Shown here: one piece after another, positions 34,627 to 46,210 of the stretch
How positions within the stretch are numbered: position 1 is the first letter of the stretch
How the letters are laid out: each line of letters opens with the position of its first letter
Source of the DNA: Plantago major
Taxonomy: Eukaryota > Streptophyta > Magnoliopsida > Lamiales > Plantaginaceae
Length of the DNA: 64,000 nt
Assembly (NCBI GenBank): GCA_026545765.1
Contig: CM048842.1
Span: 47,439,431-47,503,430 of the forward strand
Direction of reading: 5' to 3'
Program-made: the position numbers and the translations under genes
The notes under the pieces: model-generated
Databases searched by the model: none
What the model was told of the DNA's origin: nothing
What the model saw: only the letters and a program-made list of their open reading frames with translations

Positions 34627-34911
34627 GACGAGCCAAAGCATCTCATATGGTTTGAGTTTTCACATACAGGGATTATCTTTGTTTTCGAGAGTAGCCAAAG
34701 CACCTCGATATATAATGATAGTCTATTCTTAAACTTCATATAGCTATAAGCATATTGTATTTTGGTTTTGTACGGTTAACTCATAAAGAAGTCAAGATAC
34801 TTGAAGTCGTGATTGTTTGTTGGTGTTTGGGACGAGCCAAAGCATCATGGACATTAACACGCAAGTCACATAAGGTTGATTATCTCATAGTTTAGGACGA
34901 GCCAAAGCATC
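34627..34911 (+). repeat. Quasi-tandem GACGAGCCAAAGCATC motif in element D
   Basis: Four copies at 34627-34642, 34688-34703 (GAGTAGCCAAAGCACC), 34831-34846 and 34896-34911, in a region with no ORF. Weaker relatives (CCCCAAAGG, GCCCAAAGG) continue to about 35090. Confidence 0.7.
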
Positions 34912-37900
34912 CTACATTATGTTGATAATCTTGTTGGTGACTTCATATTGTTATAAGTGTCTTGCATTGTGATTAATCATAGTATTGGTGGCCCGGCCCC
35001 AAAGGGAAGTCATCAATTCTATGGTTAAATCAGAATAAGATGGTATAGTTTTGGTTTGAGGTTTGTAACTTTTTCCTTTGCCCAAAGGTAAGGAGAGTTG
35101 CATGCTTAAAATTGGATTATCCTAGTCTTATTATAAGGTACATGGTAATTTTATACTTAATTCATCATACAGTTTCAGTCATAATTACCATGAATAAATT
35201 ATTGTTGGTTGATTTAGACTTTCCATAACAGTAAGGTTAATTTTCTTGGTTTTATGCAGCAGTAGAGTTTTCCCACTTCTTTATTTTGCTTAATATATGT
35301 CCCAATACTCAAGGGTTATATTCTCACTATGGCATGTATACTTCTATAGAGAATAAATAGAAGTTTAGCAAGCACTCTTAAGTAAGACTATTATTTATAT
35401 TATATAATAGCACTAGGGGTGCGTAATAGCATACATACTATATAAGTAAAGGACAAGATAGCTCGGTTGTTTGATTAATTTACTTGCGGAGAGATTTATA
35501 GTTATGAAAATTTTAGTAGCTCTCTCAATTATGTTCAAGGTTCACATGAAACACATAAAGAAATGTGGTAAGTTAAATTAACTAACCATATGTGTTTAAG
35601 GACGGTGAGAGATTACAAATTTATAAGAATGTCAATAGTCGTGCTAAAGTGAAAAGAACACCATGTCATTGCATATGACAATAAAGTATGTGTTCCTTTT
35701 ACTATAAGAATTAGCACTAAATGTACATTGTCATGTTTAGATGATTATTTAGATACTCCATTTAATTGTGTCACATTTGTTAAATGTCCATTTGGTAAAT
35801 TATGGATTGATTTGGGTATTTACCAATCCACTAATTATGTTAATAATATGCAAGTATTCTCAAAAATATAGAAGTCAACATCAGGTGACCAATTTATCTT
35901 ATTTGTATTTGATAAGTTCACTTGCATGACTATTTGGGTTTGAGAATTAAGTTATCATTGCATATTGTTGTTCAAGGTAATAAGGACATGTTGACACATA
36001 GCTCCTACATTGTGAAATGTGATATTGTAATAAACATATCATAGGGTGTTTATAATTTGTCAGTTAAAATTTCAAATTAAACTGACTCTTCATGTTCATT
36101 GGACTGCATAAGGAAAAGTAGACCAACGAATTCGATAGAGATGTCACATAGAGCTCAAGTAAATTACAAGTTCAATAAATTTGTATCATTTCTACACTTT
36201 TGTTATGGTCATGAGGTATTCATCTCTTTCAGTAGATCAATAACATTTTCAGTATATCTATTGTTAAGGTTTATCGTGATTTAAAACTTTAAACCTATAA
36301 AGTTAAAAATAGAATTTTATGGTGGAAACATTACAACCCTTTAGTAATATAATTTGACCACATCAGTCATTTTGAGTTATCATAAAGTTTGCGGAGTTAG
36401 TGTGAGAAACATCATGATTTTGTCTATATGTGTTCGTATGGACTGTTTTGAACAATAGACAAGATTCATATTTAAGTTACTACTACATTTATATTGTCCT
36501 ATTAAGGTGAGATCTAACAATTTCACGTAAAGTAGTTGGACATGAGAAGTAGTGATGTTTCTTCCTTAACATTCCACTTAATTCCGCCAGTTTGTTTTGT
36601 CCATGTAATTGCTTTCAGTAATTGTTAAGAATCTTCATGAACCTCTTGAAGGCATTGAACCTAGTAGGAGTGTTTATTTTCATAAAGTACAGAAGAGGAA
36701 ACACTTGGTTATATTGGGCTTTCTTCCTTAAGTACGAATAAATATTCATATTTATTTGTTAGCTTTTGAATAAAGGTTCAAGTATATCCTACTTTTATCT
36801 ATAAATTATAGGATTGTTAGGACTATAGTAGCCCTCAAGATAAATGAATTTGATTAACAATATTTAGTGCTTGTTTTATGGTCCGAATTTCATTCGGGCA
36901 TCAAGAAAACTTTACAGCATATCACCCTTTTGTTTTTGCACCATGAAATATATACCTTAAGCTATTCATGGTCTAAGTGGTTCATTTAGTTTTGTAGCCA
37001 CAAAGATGAGTGATAATATAGATTTTCTTGATTAAAGAAAATATATAAGTTTGCTTAAGTGTTCTATTATAAAGTGTATGCTATTATAAAGTTTTGATTG
37101 GTAAAATATTAATTATTGAAGAATATACATGTATAATTAATTTGTCTTCCTTTTGATGGCATGGTAAAGTTTTGAAAGTCTTTAATCATTCGGCTTTTGT
37201 TAAGGACTTCTAATTACTTTAGTACATCTTAAAGACAGTGGGAGCAAATTTTATCTTGTATATTATGCTAGTGACTTGAGTTTCTATTGATCTCGAACTT
37301 TCTCAATATGGATTATGGTGAAATTTCTACGTTTAACGACATTTGAGTTTCACAGAGGCAACAAATGATTTTTCACTGTAGAATTGTCTCATAAAGCCAA
37401 TGTTGAGAAGTTGATGATTTTTCGTAGAAGGACTTAAGCCTTCGATATTAGTGTCACTAATATATTTTTTTTTCCAGGTGTCTTAACGATACTAAGATAT
37501 ATTTGGAACATAGTATCTGGAAGCTATATATAACTACATATAACTTTTGCATCATAGAATTTTATTGCATTTTTTATTAAGCTTTTCCTTGAACTTAACA
37601 TATATGTTAATTTGTTAGTGGGAATATAAGGTCGATATAATAAGAACTCTTGCTTGAGTTATGTTGATGCTGCAATTTGTTGTCATTTTAATTGTATTAG
37701 CGAACCAAGAATTATAGTTGACTTGCAAGGTAGAACTCACTTTAAGTGAGCTAGTCATATGGAAATTTCATTTGCCAATTGAGTAGACATGATATGCACT
37801 TTATTTTATAGTCTACCATTTTGGGGTAAATGTTTTGTTATTGATCAATTACACAGACATTCAGTTAGGGATTTTTCCCTAAAGGTCTCAAGTTTGTTCA

Positions 37901-38494
37901 TTCTTGAAGGAGACCACTAAAGAATTCTGCAAATATTGCTCTACATTGTTTTCTCAAAGAACAATCATGCAATAGCAGAATTGTGGATATCGACATAATG
38001 AACCTCATAGCTAATAAGAGCATTAAGGGATTGAGGTATCCATAAAGTTATAAGTATTGCTACAGTTCATGACTGTTTCTTACCGGTACTTCAGTTTTAC
38101 AATCATGAGATATTGTATACTTATCATCATTTGTATAAGTTGCTCTTTGGTCTATAGACATATAGTGAATGAAGTCCAAAAATTGAAGTTATAATTTTGG
38201 AGTTATATTTGTGCATACTAAAGTTTATCCGTTGGGATAATATAAAGTTGGACCCGAATGAATACGCAGTAATTTATTCATGAAGATAAGTTGCTCATCT
38301 AGTGTTGTTTTAAAGAGGATTGTGCATGTGATCATGGAAGGGATGGCTTATTAAATTTGAGCTTAACCGCCATAGTTTGTTCATGATTAATCTTTAAAAT
38401 AGTGGGAGTATTGTGAATATCGCTAGAAATAAATACGTTTGGCCATATTCAGTTTTCTAGACATTGATAAGTGTCATGGGACCAAGTGGGAGAA

Positions 38495-38877
38495 TGTTAG
38501 AATATTTCCTATATATTTGTGGTCTACATTAACACTTATTATTTAGTTTAAATGTCTAGTGATTTATTTCTATTAGGATTCACATTAAGTTATTATTATC
38601 AACTAGGACTCAACTCTGATGGATGGAAGAGTCCTAGTCTAACTCGAATATGGGGTCCTTGACCTAGCCTTATAAATAAAGCGTCTGTGTACAACCATCA
38701 GTACAACTTAATACAGAAGGCATAGGTTTATTAAACCATATTCCACCAATATTCTTGTGTTGCTTATTATTTTCAGGTATCATGGATTCAATGTAGCAGA
38801 GGTACTGTGGCAGCTTATGGATTAAGCATAACTTGGAACGTGTTTGGAGGTAGGTTTGATTTACGGTTTTCCTTACA
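38495..38877 (+). repeat. 3' LTR of element D
   Basis: 383 bp, TGTTAGAATATTTCC to TTTTCCTTACA, following the purine tract. Matches the 5' LTR apart from the 33-bp duplication and roughly a dozen substitutions counted by eye. Confidence 0.92.
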
Positions 38878-38882
38878 AGCAT

Positions 38883-40916
38883 GCCAGGTTTGATGAAAGT
38901 TTTATGCCATATGTGACATATGTAATCCCACAAAGCTCATCACTTTGCCGTGTTCCTCATTACGCACAGCACCTTCACCGATTCAACACCAACCGACTAC
39001 TCCGACATCACCTCCCATCTCTATATGTCCACCTGTCCATCCTCGTCGCCTTCCCCATCACCTTCAGCGATCTCGCCCCTGTCCAACCAATTGGAATTCT
39101 CTCATCCATCGGCAACTCCTGTCCCGTCCAACACCTCACCCGTACCTCCTTCCCCCATTTCGTCATCGTGTGTGTGGTAGGCAACGTCCCCTGGCGATTA
39201 CAACCCACCCGATGCTCACACGAGGTAAAATTGGCACTTTCAAGATCAAACATCCCGGACTCCTTGCTGAGGTACACTCTTTTCCCCCTTTTTCGAGCTT
39301 TACTTGCTGTGACGGAACCCAAGGGATTCAAATCTGCCTCTAAACATCCCGAATGGGTTCGTGCTATGGATGATGAGATTCGTGCACTTAAGGACAACAA
39401 CACTTGGGAATTATTACCTCCTACTTCGAATATGAATATAGTTGGTGCTAAATGGGTGAATTGTACTAGATTCTTGGCTGATGGGTCTATTGAGCGTTTC
39501 AAGGCTCGTTTAGTTGCTCAAGGTTTTACTCTAAGTACCTGGCCTTGATTTCACTACGACATTTTGTCCAGTGGTTAAGGCAACCACTCTTCGCGTCGTC
39601 TTGTCTATTGCTGTCATGAATAAATGGCCTCTTCACCAACTTGATGTGAAGAATGCGTTTCTTAATGGTTTGCTAAATGAGACCGTTTATATGGAACAAC
39701 CTCTTGGGTATGTGAATCCTGAATTTCCTGATCATGTCTGTCGCCTTCGTAAGGCGTTATACGGTTTGAAGCAAGCCCCACGAGCGTGGTTTCATCGGTT
39801 CAATGAGTTTCTTCTAAGTCTCGGGTTTTCCTTTAGTCGCGCAGATACTTCCCTGTTTATAATTTGTCGTGGAGATGCCTTATTATACCTTCTTGTCTAC
39901 GTCGATGACATTATATTAACCGGAAATGTTGCTTCTCTTATTGCTCGTTTCATACAGGAGCTTCATTCCCAATTTGCCATTAAAGATCTTGGGAAGTTGA
40001 GTTATTTTCTTGGCTTGGAAGTCATTTACACGCCCACTGGTCTGTTTCTGAGCCAAGCGAAGTATGCTCGCGATATCCTCCTTCGTGCTCAAATGTGCAA
40101 ACCTGCTGCTACGCCGATGGTTGTTGGACAGCAGCTCACGCAAACTGGTACTGCTTAATCCAACCCTTCTCTTTATCGTTCACTTGTTGGTGCATTGCAA
40201 TACTTGACGATTACTCCCGGATATTTCTTATGCTCTCAATACCGTGAGTCAGTTTATGCAACAACCTACTGAGGTCCATTTTCATGTTGTGAAACGTATT
40301 TTACGATATGTTACAGGCTCCATGGATTTTGGTCTCACATTTACCCAGTCCACTGCACCTATTCTTTTGGCTTATTCGAATGCCAGCTGGGCATCTTGCC
40401 TGGATACTCGTCGTTCGACTTCTGGTTATTCTATTTATTTGGGTTCAAATTTGGTTTCCTGGAGTTCGAAAAAGCAACCTACGGTGTCACGCTCCAGTTG
40501 TGAATCTGAATACCGTGCTCTTGCAAATTCCGCTGCTGAAGTTCTCTGGCTTACTCATTTATTACAGGATCTTTCGAGTTCATACTCTTGCCCATCCACT
40601 TATCCTCTGTGATAATAAAGGTGCTGTCTTCATTAACAGTAATCCGGTCTCGCACAAACGAGCCAAGCACATTGAGCTCGACTATCACTTTACGCGTGAC
40701 TTGGTCCTTGCAGGACGACTCCGGACACAGTATGTTCCTTCTCAGCTAAATGTCACGGACATTTTTACAAAGAGTCTTTCTCGCCCGCTGTTCAGTCTTT
40801 TTCGGTCCAAGCTTTGCGTTGGGTCCAACCCGACGTTACCCTTGCGGGGGGATGTTGAACATACATCTGAAGATAGCGTTGTACAGGAGACTAACTCTTT
40901 GGATCCATCGGATTAA
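38883..40916 (+). pseudogene. Copia C RT and RNase H
   Basis: The frame resumes as [10 protein letters not shown], then a Pro/Ser-rich linker. RT begins near 39340 ([18 protein letters not shown]), shows VGAKWV and [11 protein letters not shown], is frame-shifted near 39540, and continues from 39571 with [23 protein letters not shown] and catalytic YVDDIILTG (about 39898). RNase H (40240-40880) has AYSNASWASCLDTRRSTSGY where the family normally has SDAD, so two acidic residues, including the presumed catalytic Asp, are replaced by Asn and Ser. SSCESEYRA, LCDNKGAV and HIELDYHF follow across another frameshift near 40590. Tail: VTDIFTKSLSRPLF. The last frame ends TAA 40914-40916 inside the 3' LTR. 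Confidence 0.88.
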
Positions 40917-41081
40917 CTTCTTTAATATGTCTTATCTCTTAGACATCAAGATGTAGATAGACACTTTGTAATCTGATATAGTTTAACTACTGTACGTATC
41001 TTTCTTTTACACTATTATAAAGAGCAGCAGACCACCAAAATATTTAAGGTGGAATAATTCATTCTGTTTTGATTCCTTTCA
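40853..41081 (+). repeat. 3' LTR of copia C
   Basis: 229 bp, TGTTGAACATACATC to GATTCCTTTCA, followed by the GATTG duplicate. The pol stop codon lies inside it. Confidence 0.92.
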
Positions 41082-41300
41082 GATTGAACATAAAAAAACA
41101 ACAATAAAAAATAAATTGAAAATGAAAATGAAAAAAAAATAAATGTTTCTAAAACTTTTTAGTAAAATGTTTCGTTTATACAAATACAAAAACGTTAACA
41201 TGCATGATTAAACAACAATAATTTTGAAGAATAAAAAAAAATTAAATGTTTCTAAATATATACAAGTTATTTTTAAAAAATAAATATTTTTTATTATTTT

Positions 41301-41386
41301 GGCCGGGTTTAACCGGCCAAATGCATATATGGCCGGTTCTTAGAACCGGCCATTTATAAATATGGCCTGTTATTACAACCGGCCAT
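41301..41386 (+). repeat. Three consecutive GGCCGG hairpins
   Basis: GGCCGGGTTTAACCGGCC, GGCCGGTTC/GAACCGGCC and GGCC(T)GTT/AACCGGCC stand in a row in AT-rich flanks, forming the core of hAT-like element 1. Confidence 0.8.
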
Positions 41387-41759
41387 TCATATATGTTTAA
41401 TCGATGGTTCATTAACATACATCATGACCTCCATATATGGTCGAGCTATATATGATTTCCATGTTTATGATTGTGATGGTAATGAAGGTATTTTTTGGGC
41501 GGATTGTGATGTGTCGAGGAGGACGAGAATGAGTATGAAGATCATAACCACTTGTCCTTCAATTTTGTTTGTTTGAAGATTCAAAGAGGAATATGTATGT
41601 AAGGGAGTTGAAATGCATAATTTGAAGTGATTTTTGGTAAAATCGTATTATTTTAAAAAGTTAATGGGTTGTTTTATAAAGTAATATAATTTCGAGTCTT
41701 GGAAAATGTTAAAAAAGTGTATTCATTTAGTAACAAACGTCATCCGTTTAACATTCCTG

Positions 41760-42259
41760 GTATTATTAAATCATTGCCAACAAACTCATTTGCATGCTAT
41801 ACTAGTAAGGTCGACATATCCCTTGTTGGAATCTGGCATAAATTGCAGTTCATTTACAACCACAACATCATCGTGCAATAATTAGAAGGATCCATCAAAC
41901 ATGGTCCAATGTTTTCTTTTTCTTTTTAGGCCTGGGAATTTCGAGAAAAGGCTAGCTGGGCAGGCTGAGTGAAGGTAACTTTTTCAAGATAATCTTTGCA
42001 CTAACTTTTATCTCAATCAACTCTCTTGTTCTAACCAATGATATATATTTTCAAATATATTTCGGTACTAAAACTATTTTTGGAAGAGTTGTAACTTTAA
42101 GAGTTAGAACTGGATAAAAATAATGTGACCTTCCCAAGGCCCAACCAGCATTTAATTTATTCGGTTGTGGAGGTAAAACATGTTTCGCCAGGCACAACGT
42201 GGTCTACCCCCTTTTTTTTTTTTTTTTTCCTTGGAACTTCAATTGTGCCATTTAGGTTT
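41760..42259 (+). other. Intergenic stretch between the two hAT-like elements
   Basis: No gene seen. It contains a 19-bp T run near 42212-42230. Confidence 0.5.
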
Positions 42260-42340
42260 TTCTTTATCAGGAATGTTAAACGCAGAACACATTTTACTAA
42301 ACGCAAAACACTTTTTCTACAAATTGCAATATACCCTTTA

Positions 42341-42628
42341 TATTGGAGTATTAATATAAATGACTAGATTCCACACCTCTCTATAAACTTGAGCTTTTAG
42401 ATGAGATGGAATTCTATCATGGTATCAGAGCCTCTGGCTCACGCCCAACCTGGGTTCGAATCTCCACGGAGACAATCTCCGCCCCATATTAAATTTTCAC
42501 TCGAATGGCCTCCCCAAAGAGGTTGAAATCGGCCACGAGTGCGGGGAAGTATTGGAGTATTAATATAAATGACTAGATTCCACACCTCTCTATAAGCTTG
42601 AGCTTTTAGATGAGATGGAATTCTATCA
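42341..42628 (+). mobile_element. TRIM retroelement (288 bp)
   Basis: Two 79-bp LTRs (42341-42419 and 42550-42628) differing at one position seen by eye, flanked by CTTTA duplicates (42336-42340 and 42629-42633). The primer site TGGTATCAGAGCC starts at 42420, and the purine tract GCGGGGAAG ends at 42549. The 130-bp internal part contains GGTTCGAATCT (42453-42463), which matches the RNA polymerase III B-box. LTRs begin TATTGG instead of the usual TG. Confidence 0.88.
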
Positions 42629-42939
42629 CTTTATTCATTGAAAATATTAATAATGGTTCAATTTTTTTTTTTATCTTAAAACCCTTCAATCGCAAATGTT
42701 GAAATTCATATACTCTTAAGAACCAAAAAAACGTTTAAAAAAATCATTGCATATAAGTATTGGTCGAATTTTAAGCTTTTTCCTTTTTTTCAACCTATAA
42801 ATTAATCGAATTTAATTTTCATAGTTATAATAATTATTTCATTTCATTAATATATTAAAATTGACTACATTTTATTTGAAAAAAAATAAAAAAGTTAAAA
42901 AAACTCAAAAAACAGTCAATTAATTTTCCGGTTTGATGA

Positions 42940-43156
42940 CCTCACGGCCGCCAGAATATGTATGGCGCCTCAGAGGTCGCTAAACCGCAGCTTTGTAAGC
43001 CGCTGATATCTAGCCTTAGAGGCTGCCAGATCGCGCTCTGGCGCTCTAAGCTGCCAGAGTGCGTTCTGGCAGCCTCTAAGGCTGCCAAATCGCTAGTTTG
43101 GCAGCCTCTGAGGCTGCCAGACATATATTCTGGCAGCCCGTGAGGCTGCCAAACCA
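42940..43156 (+). repeat. GC-rich array of hairpins with GGCTGCCA stems
   Basis: About 215 bp of alternating GGCTGCCA(A/G) and (C/T)TGGCAGCC units. Consecutive stems pair: CTGCCAGA/TCTGGCAG, GGCTGCCAAA/TTTGGCAGCC and GGCTGCCAGA/TCTGGCAGCC, with 6-7-nt loops that all differ. The base changes AAA/TTT to AGA/TCT are matched on both arms. Confidence 0.85.
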
Positions 43157-43699
43157 AAAAAACAGTCTAAACAAACTGTTTTTCGATTTTTAAATTTTTT
43201 TTTATATATTCCAATCAAATTTTAGCTAATTTTGTAATAATTGAGTATTATTAACAATTATAAGAATAAAACTAAAACGATATATACATCTTCATATTCA
43301 TGATTGTTCATATAATTCGGAAAATTCTTTTTCAACATGTTTTTTATTCATGATTGTTCAGCTTATTCCTTTTTTTTCCACCTATAAATTAATATTAATT
43401 TTTATAGTTATAATAATTATTTCATTTCATTAATATATTAAAATTGACAACATTTTATTTGAAAAAAAATAAAAAAGTTAAAAAAAAACTCAAAAAACAG
43501 TCAAACTGACTTTTTTTTATATATTTTATGATTTAACAAGTATATACTTTAAAGATTTGAGGTTGAAGGGTTTTGTGACAAAAAATAAAATATTGGGTCA
43601 ATTTTAATATTTCTTATATATAAAGACTTTTTGTAATATGTTAAAAAGTGTTCTGCGTTTAGTAAAAATTATTCTGCGTTTAACATGCCCCTTCTTTAT

Positions 43700-45528
43700 T
43701 TTATTCCTCTTCTACTTTATTTTATCTTTTGTGTTTTTCTTTGTTTTATCCCTTACTCTTCCTTTCGGGGCTATTTTATTTTCAGGTCGACTTCGTACCG
43801 ATCTGAATATAGGTATCCGTTATATATTCGCCACTTGACACTTAATTCAATCTGATCCATCAATTTTGGTTCGAAGTCATTTTATCTATAAACTCAGGTA
43901 CGACAGATTATAAATTAATTAAAAGTAGAACCAGAAACTTGGCGTGTGTAGAAGCGCGTGAAGAGTTTGGTGTATCTCTTCCTCTCTTCCTTCTTTTCTC
44001 TCATCATAAACTCTCCACTTCCTCTCTCAAACACAATTTTTCACAATTTTTACCTATAAAATTTTAACTATATCTCAAACACAATTTTTCACACCTTAAT
44101 TAAAACTTAATTGTTATCCATCAATTATACCTTAATCAAATTTCTTTCAATTAAATTTTTGTACCAGACAGTTCGCTTGACTCTTTGGAATAGAATTAAA
44201 ACTCAACTCACCATCAGGAACAACAGACCTCCGCACAGATTCCCACTTCGTGGATATAAGACCAAATTTCTCCAGCTTGTTGGAGGACTACCTATCAAAT
44301 CCAAGGAAATCTATATGTTTAAATCTTGACTGGGGAAGAATTAGTAGATGGGACTGATGGACAAGCGTTCAAATCCCAACAATTTGCAAGATTTTCAAGG
44401 CACTTCCATTTGAATTTAGGAAGTAAACATCTTTAGGAATAAGGCATTCCTTCCTCTTCGTTTGATTAACTACTAACAACTCCTAATTAATTAAGTTATT
44501 GCATTGTTTTGAGATGTAAACTGTGTTGAAGACAATTTGAAGATGATGATGGCGAACTCAGAGTTTCTGACTGTAGATGATGAGAAGAAGCATTAATTCA
44601 AACTCTTGCTATGTTTAAATTTGAATAAGGGTATATATGTACATTCATATTTAACTATTAAAATATAATTAATTTAATATAATTTATAAGTTCGTACCTG
44701 ACGATCAGTTGATTGCATTCTTGTTCGGCATAGTTCGTTCATGTGTATTGAACATTGTAACCAGTTCCACGATATTTCATCCAATTTGTTAGTCGCTCTT
44801 TACGTACTATACTTCACATATGTGTGTCCTTTATCATCCACAATCATATTGTCATAACGATGCTAACATCTAATTATTTTTTAAGCAACTTTTCATCCAA
44901 AAAGCATGTTGGAGCTGGACCATGAAGGCATCACTCTTGGAGAATGCCAAATGCAAGTTCTCCATCCTTCCGGAAACCCTCTTGGCAAATGAAGCATGGA
45001 CATCCTTTCAGGTCAACCGAAATCAATTTTATCCACAAATCAATATTACTAATATATAATGATAAAACATTCAACAAAACTATATAATGAAAATTTAAAC
45101 TACAATATTTCACAATATATTAAGCATTAAATCATTTTATTTTAATAGCATTTCGTGGTCAAATGAATTATGGTGGATCCAAAAATAGTAAACTGGAAGT
45201 TCGTAAAGAATATGGAGATATTATTGATTGAATAAGACTTCCATCTATTTAAAGGGTATTTTCATTTTCAAATACTGAGCAAAACGATTTAACCTTTTGT
45301 GATAATATAACATGTGGATATATATACCTCCAAACTTTGGTACCGCAACTTTATACAAGTATACTACAAACATGGTGCATAGTAAGTGGCTCAAATTTGC
45401 CCCTAGAAAAACCAGGAGAAATAAGCAATATAATATGCTTTCTTATATTTGACCAAGATCTTGTAATATATATGTACGTACTTGTTCCAAGTTTCGGACA
45501 GTGAAGAAAACAGATTAGCTAGCAAGCT
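43700..45528 (+). other. Intergenic region and presumed GDSL upstream region
   Basis: No supported gene. Short open frames at 44111-44329 (plus) and 44931-45113 (minus) show no family features. The last 200 nt before 45529 would hold the GDSL promoter and 5' UTR. Confidence 0.45.
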
Positions 45529-45796
45529 ATGTACGCAAACAACCAGAAACTAATGTCATCAGTACTCTTTTCATATTTAGCATCTCTTCTTATGTTTCTC
45601 CCTCTGGTTGTTGTTTCTCAATATTGTACTGCTAGTAAACAACAGCCGGTCATTTTCAATTTCGGCGACTCAAACTCCGACACTGGTGGACTATCAGCAG
45701 CATATGGATTAGAGATTGGATATCCATATGGTCGCCAGTTCTTCCATAAAGCAACAGGTCGAGCTTCTGATGGACGTCTTATCATCGATTTCTTCT
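45529..45796 (+). CDS. GDSL esterase/lipase, first exon
   Basis: ATG 45529 (a second in-frame ATG at 45553 is possible) opens an N-terminal hydrophobic signal peptide (LFSYLASLLMFLPLVVV). Then follows block I of plant GDSL lipases, VIFNFGDSNSDTGG, with the catalytic Ser in GDS, and PYGRQFF ... GRASDGRLIIDFF. This conserved region ends at the donor TTCT|GTAAGC (45796|45797), where many plant GDSL genes have their first intron (phase 1 here). No second exon appears before the CACTA transposon begins at 47454, so the rest of the gene is either beyond the window behind a very long intron, or lost. Family role: secreted SGNH hydrolase acting on lipid or carbohydrate esters. The exon itself is intact. 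Confidence 0.85.
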
Positions 45797-45956
45797 GTAA
45801 GCTTCCTCCTTCCTCCCTTAGAGTTGCTCCCTTCCTTATAGCTCATCATCACCACTTTTAGTTATTTTTTAATACCATTTTTAATTATGTATTAATGCGA
45901 AGTTTGTCCAGGTCTGAAATATATTATGTGCCTGCAAGAATAGGAATTAAATAGTA

Positions 45957-46208
45957 CTCCCTCCATTCCACCAATTTATTTCCATTTTGTTTTAGCACAA
46001 ATTTTAAGAAATTTGAGTAAAAAATGGGTTTATATAGATGAAGTAGTAAGTGTATAGTAAAAAGTAAGAAAGAGAATTGAAAAAGTATGAAAGAGAGAGA
46101 TTAAAATATTAATAATGAAAATAGTGGGTTTCCATAAAAGGAAATGGAAAGTTTTTAATGGAACGCCCAAAATGGAAAAATGGAAAGAAATCTATGGAAC
46201 GGAGGGAG
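45957..46208 (+). mobile_element. Stowaway MITE in the GDSL intron
   Basis: Starts CTCCCTCCATTCC and ends GGAACGGAGGGAG, inverted repeats typical of Stowaway (Tc1/mariner) MITEs, with TA duplicates (45955-45956 and 46209-46210). About 252 bp, with extended internal complementarity and no ORF. Confidence 0.92.
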
Positions 46209-46210
46209 TA

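Larger units (their letters stand above)
32656..38877 (+). mobile_element. LTR element D without recognisable gag-pol
   Basis: 6222 bp flanked by AGCAT duplicates (32651-32655 and 38878-38882), inserted in the copia C polyprotein. LTRs of 416 and 383 bp start TGTTAGAATATTTCC and end TTTTCCTTACA. A primer-site-like TATCAGAGCTT follows the 5' LTR, and a purine tract AAGTGGGAGAA precedes the 3' LTR. The internal 5.4 kb is AT-rich with no frame longer than about 75 codons and no copia motif that I can recognise. It is best described as a LARD-type non-autonomous element or a very decayed copia. About a dozen LTR mismatches indicate a moderately young insertion. Confidence 0.9.
30208..41081 (+). 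mobile_element. Ty1/copia element C (Ale-like), split by element D
   Basis: Short LTRs (198 and 229 bp) flanked by GATTG duplicates (30203-30207 and 41082-41086). An initiator-Met-tRNA-type primer site TGGTATCA lies at 30406, and the purine tract GCGGGGGGA lies just before the 3' LTR. Gag-protease-integrase lies at 30456-32655, and RT-RNase H at 38883-40916. Very short LTRs and the compact single gag-pol fit the Ale/Retrofit lineage. Many frameshifts make it inactive. Confidence 0.9.
30044..41759 (+). mobile_element. hAT-like non-autonomous element 1, carrying copia C
   Basis: Left end about 30044 with (C)GGCAATGTTAAACGCAACACC. The right end at about 41715-41759 reads, on the minus strand, CAGGAATGTTAAACGGATG. 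These inverted ends match those of the element at 42268-43691. Without copia C the element is about 0.8 kb: AT-rich arms around three GGCCGG hairpins. A target duplicate was not recognised, so the left boundary is uncertain. Confidence 0.55.
42268..43691 (+). mobile_element. hAT-like non-autonomous element 2
   Basis: Flanked by 8-bp duplicates TTCTTTAT (42260-42267 and 43692-43699). Inverted ends: CAGGAATGTTAAACGCAGAA on the left, and the complement of TTCTGCGTTTAACATGCCCC on the right. Eight-bp duplicates and CAGG-type ends fit the hAT superfamily. No transposase. Inside are a TRIM insertion (42341-42628), two direct copies of a roughly 140-bp AT-rich arm (42780-42918 and 43372-43505) and a GC-rich hairpin core between them. 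Confidence 0.75.

Noticed and set aside
38950-39502. Overlapping frames 38945-39343 (plus) and 39008-39502 (minus)
   Set aside because: Shadows of the Pro/Ser-rich linker and RT start of copia C.
42212-42230. Long T run considered as a Pol III terminator or retroposon tail
   Set aside because: No matching promoter or target duplication was found next to it.
44931-45113. Minus-strand frame with CFICQEGFRKDGELAFG, considered as a zinc-binding fragment
   Set aside because: The two Cys alone do not match a known domain, and the rest is hydrophobic low-complexity.
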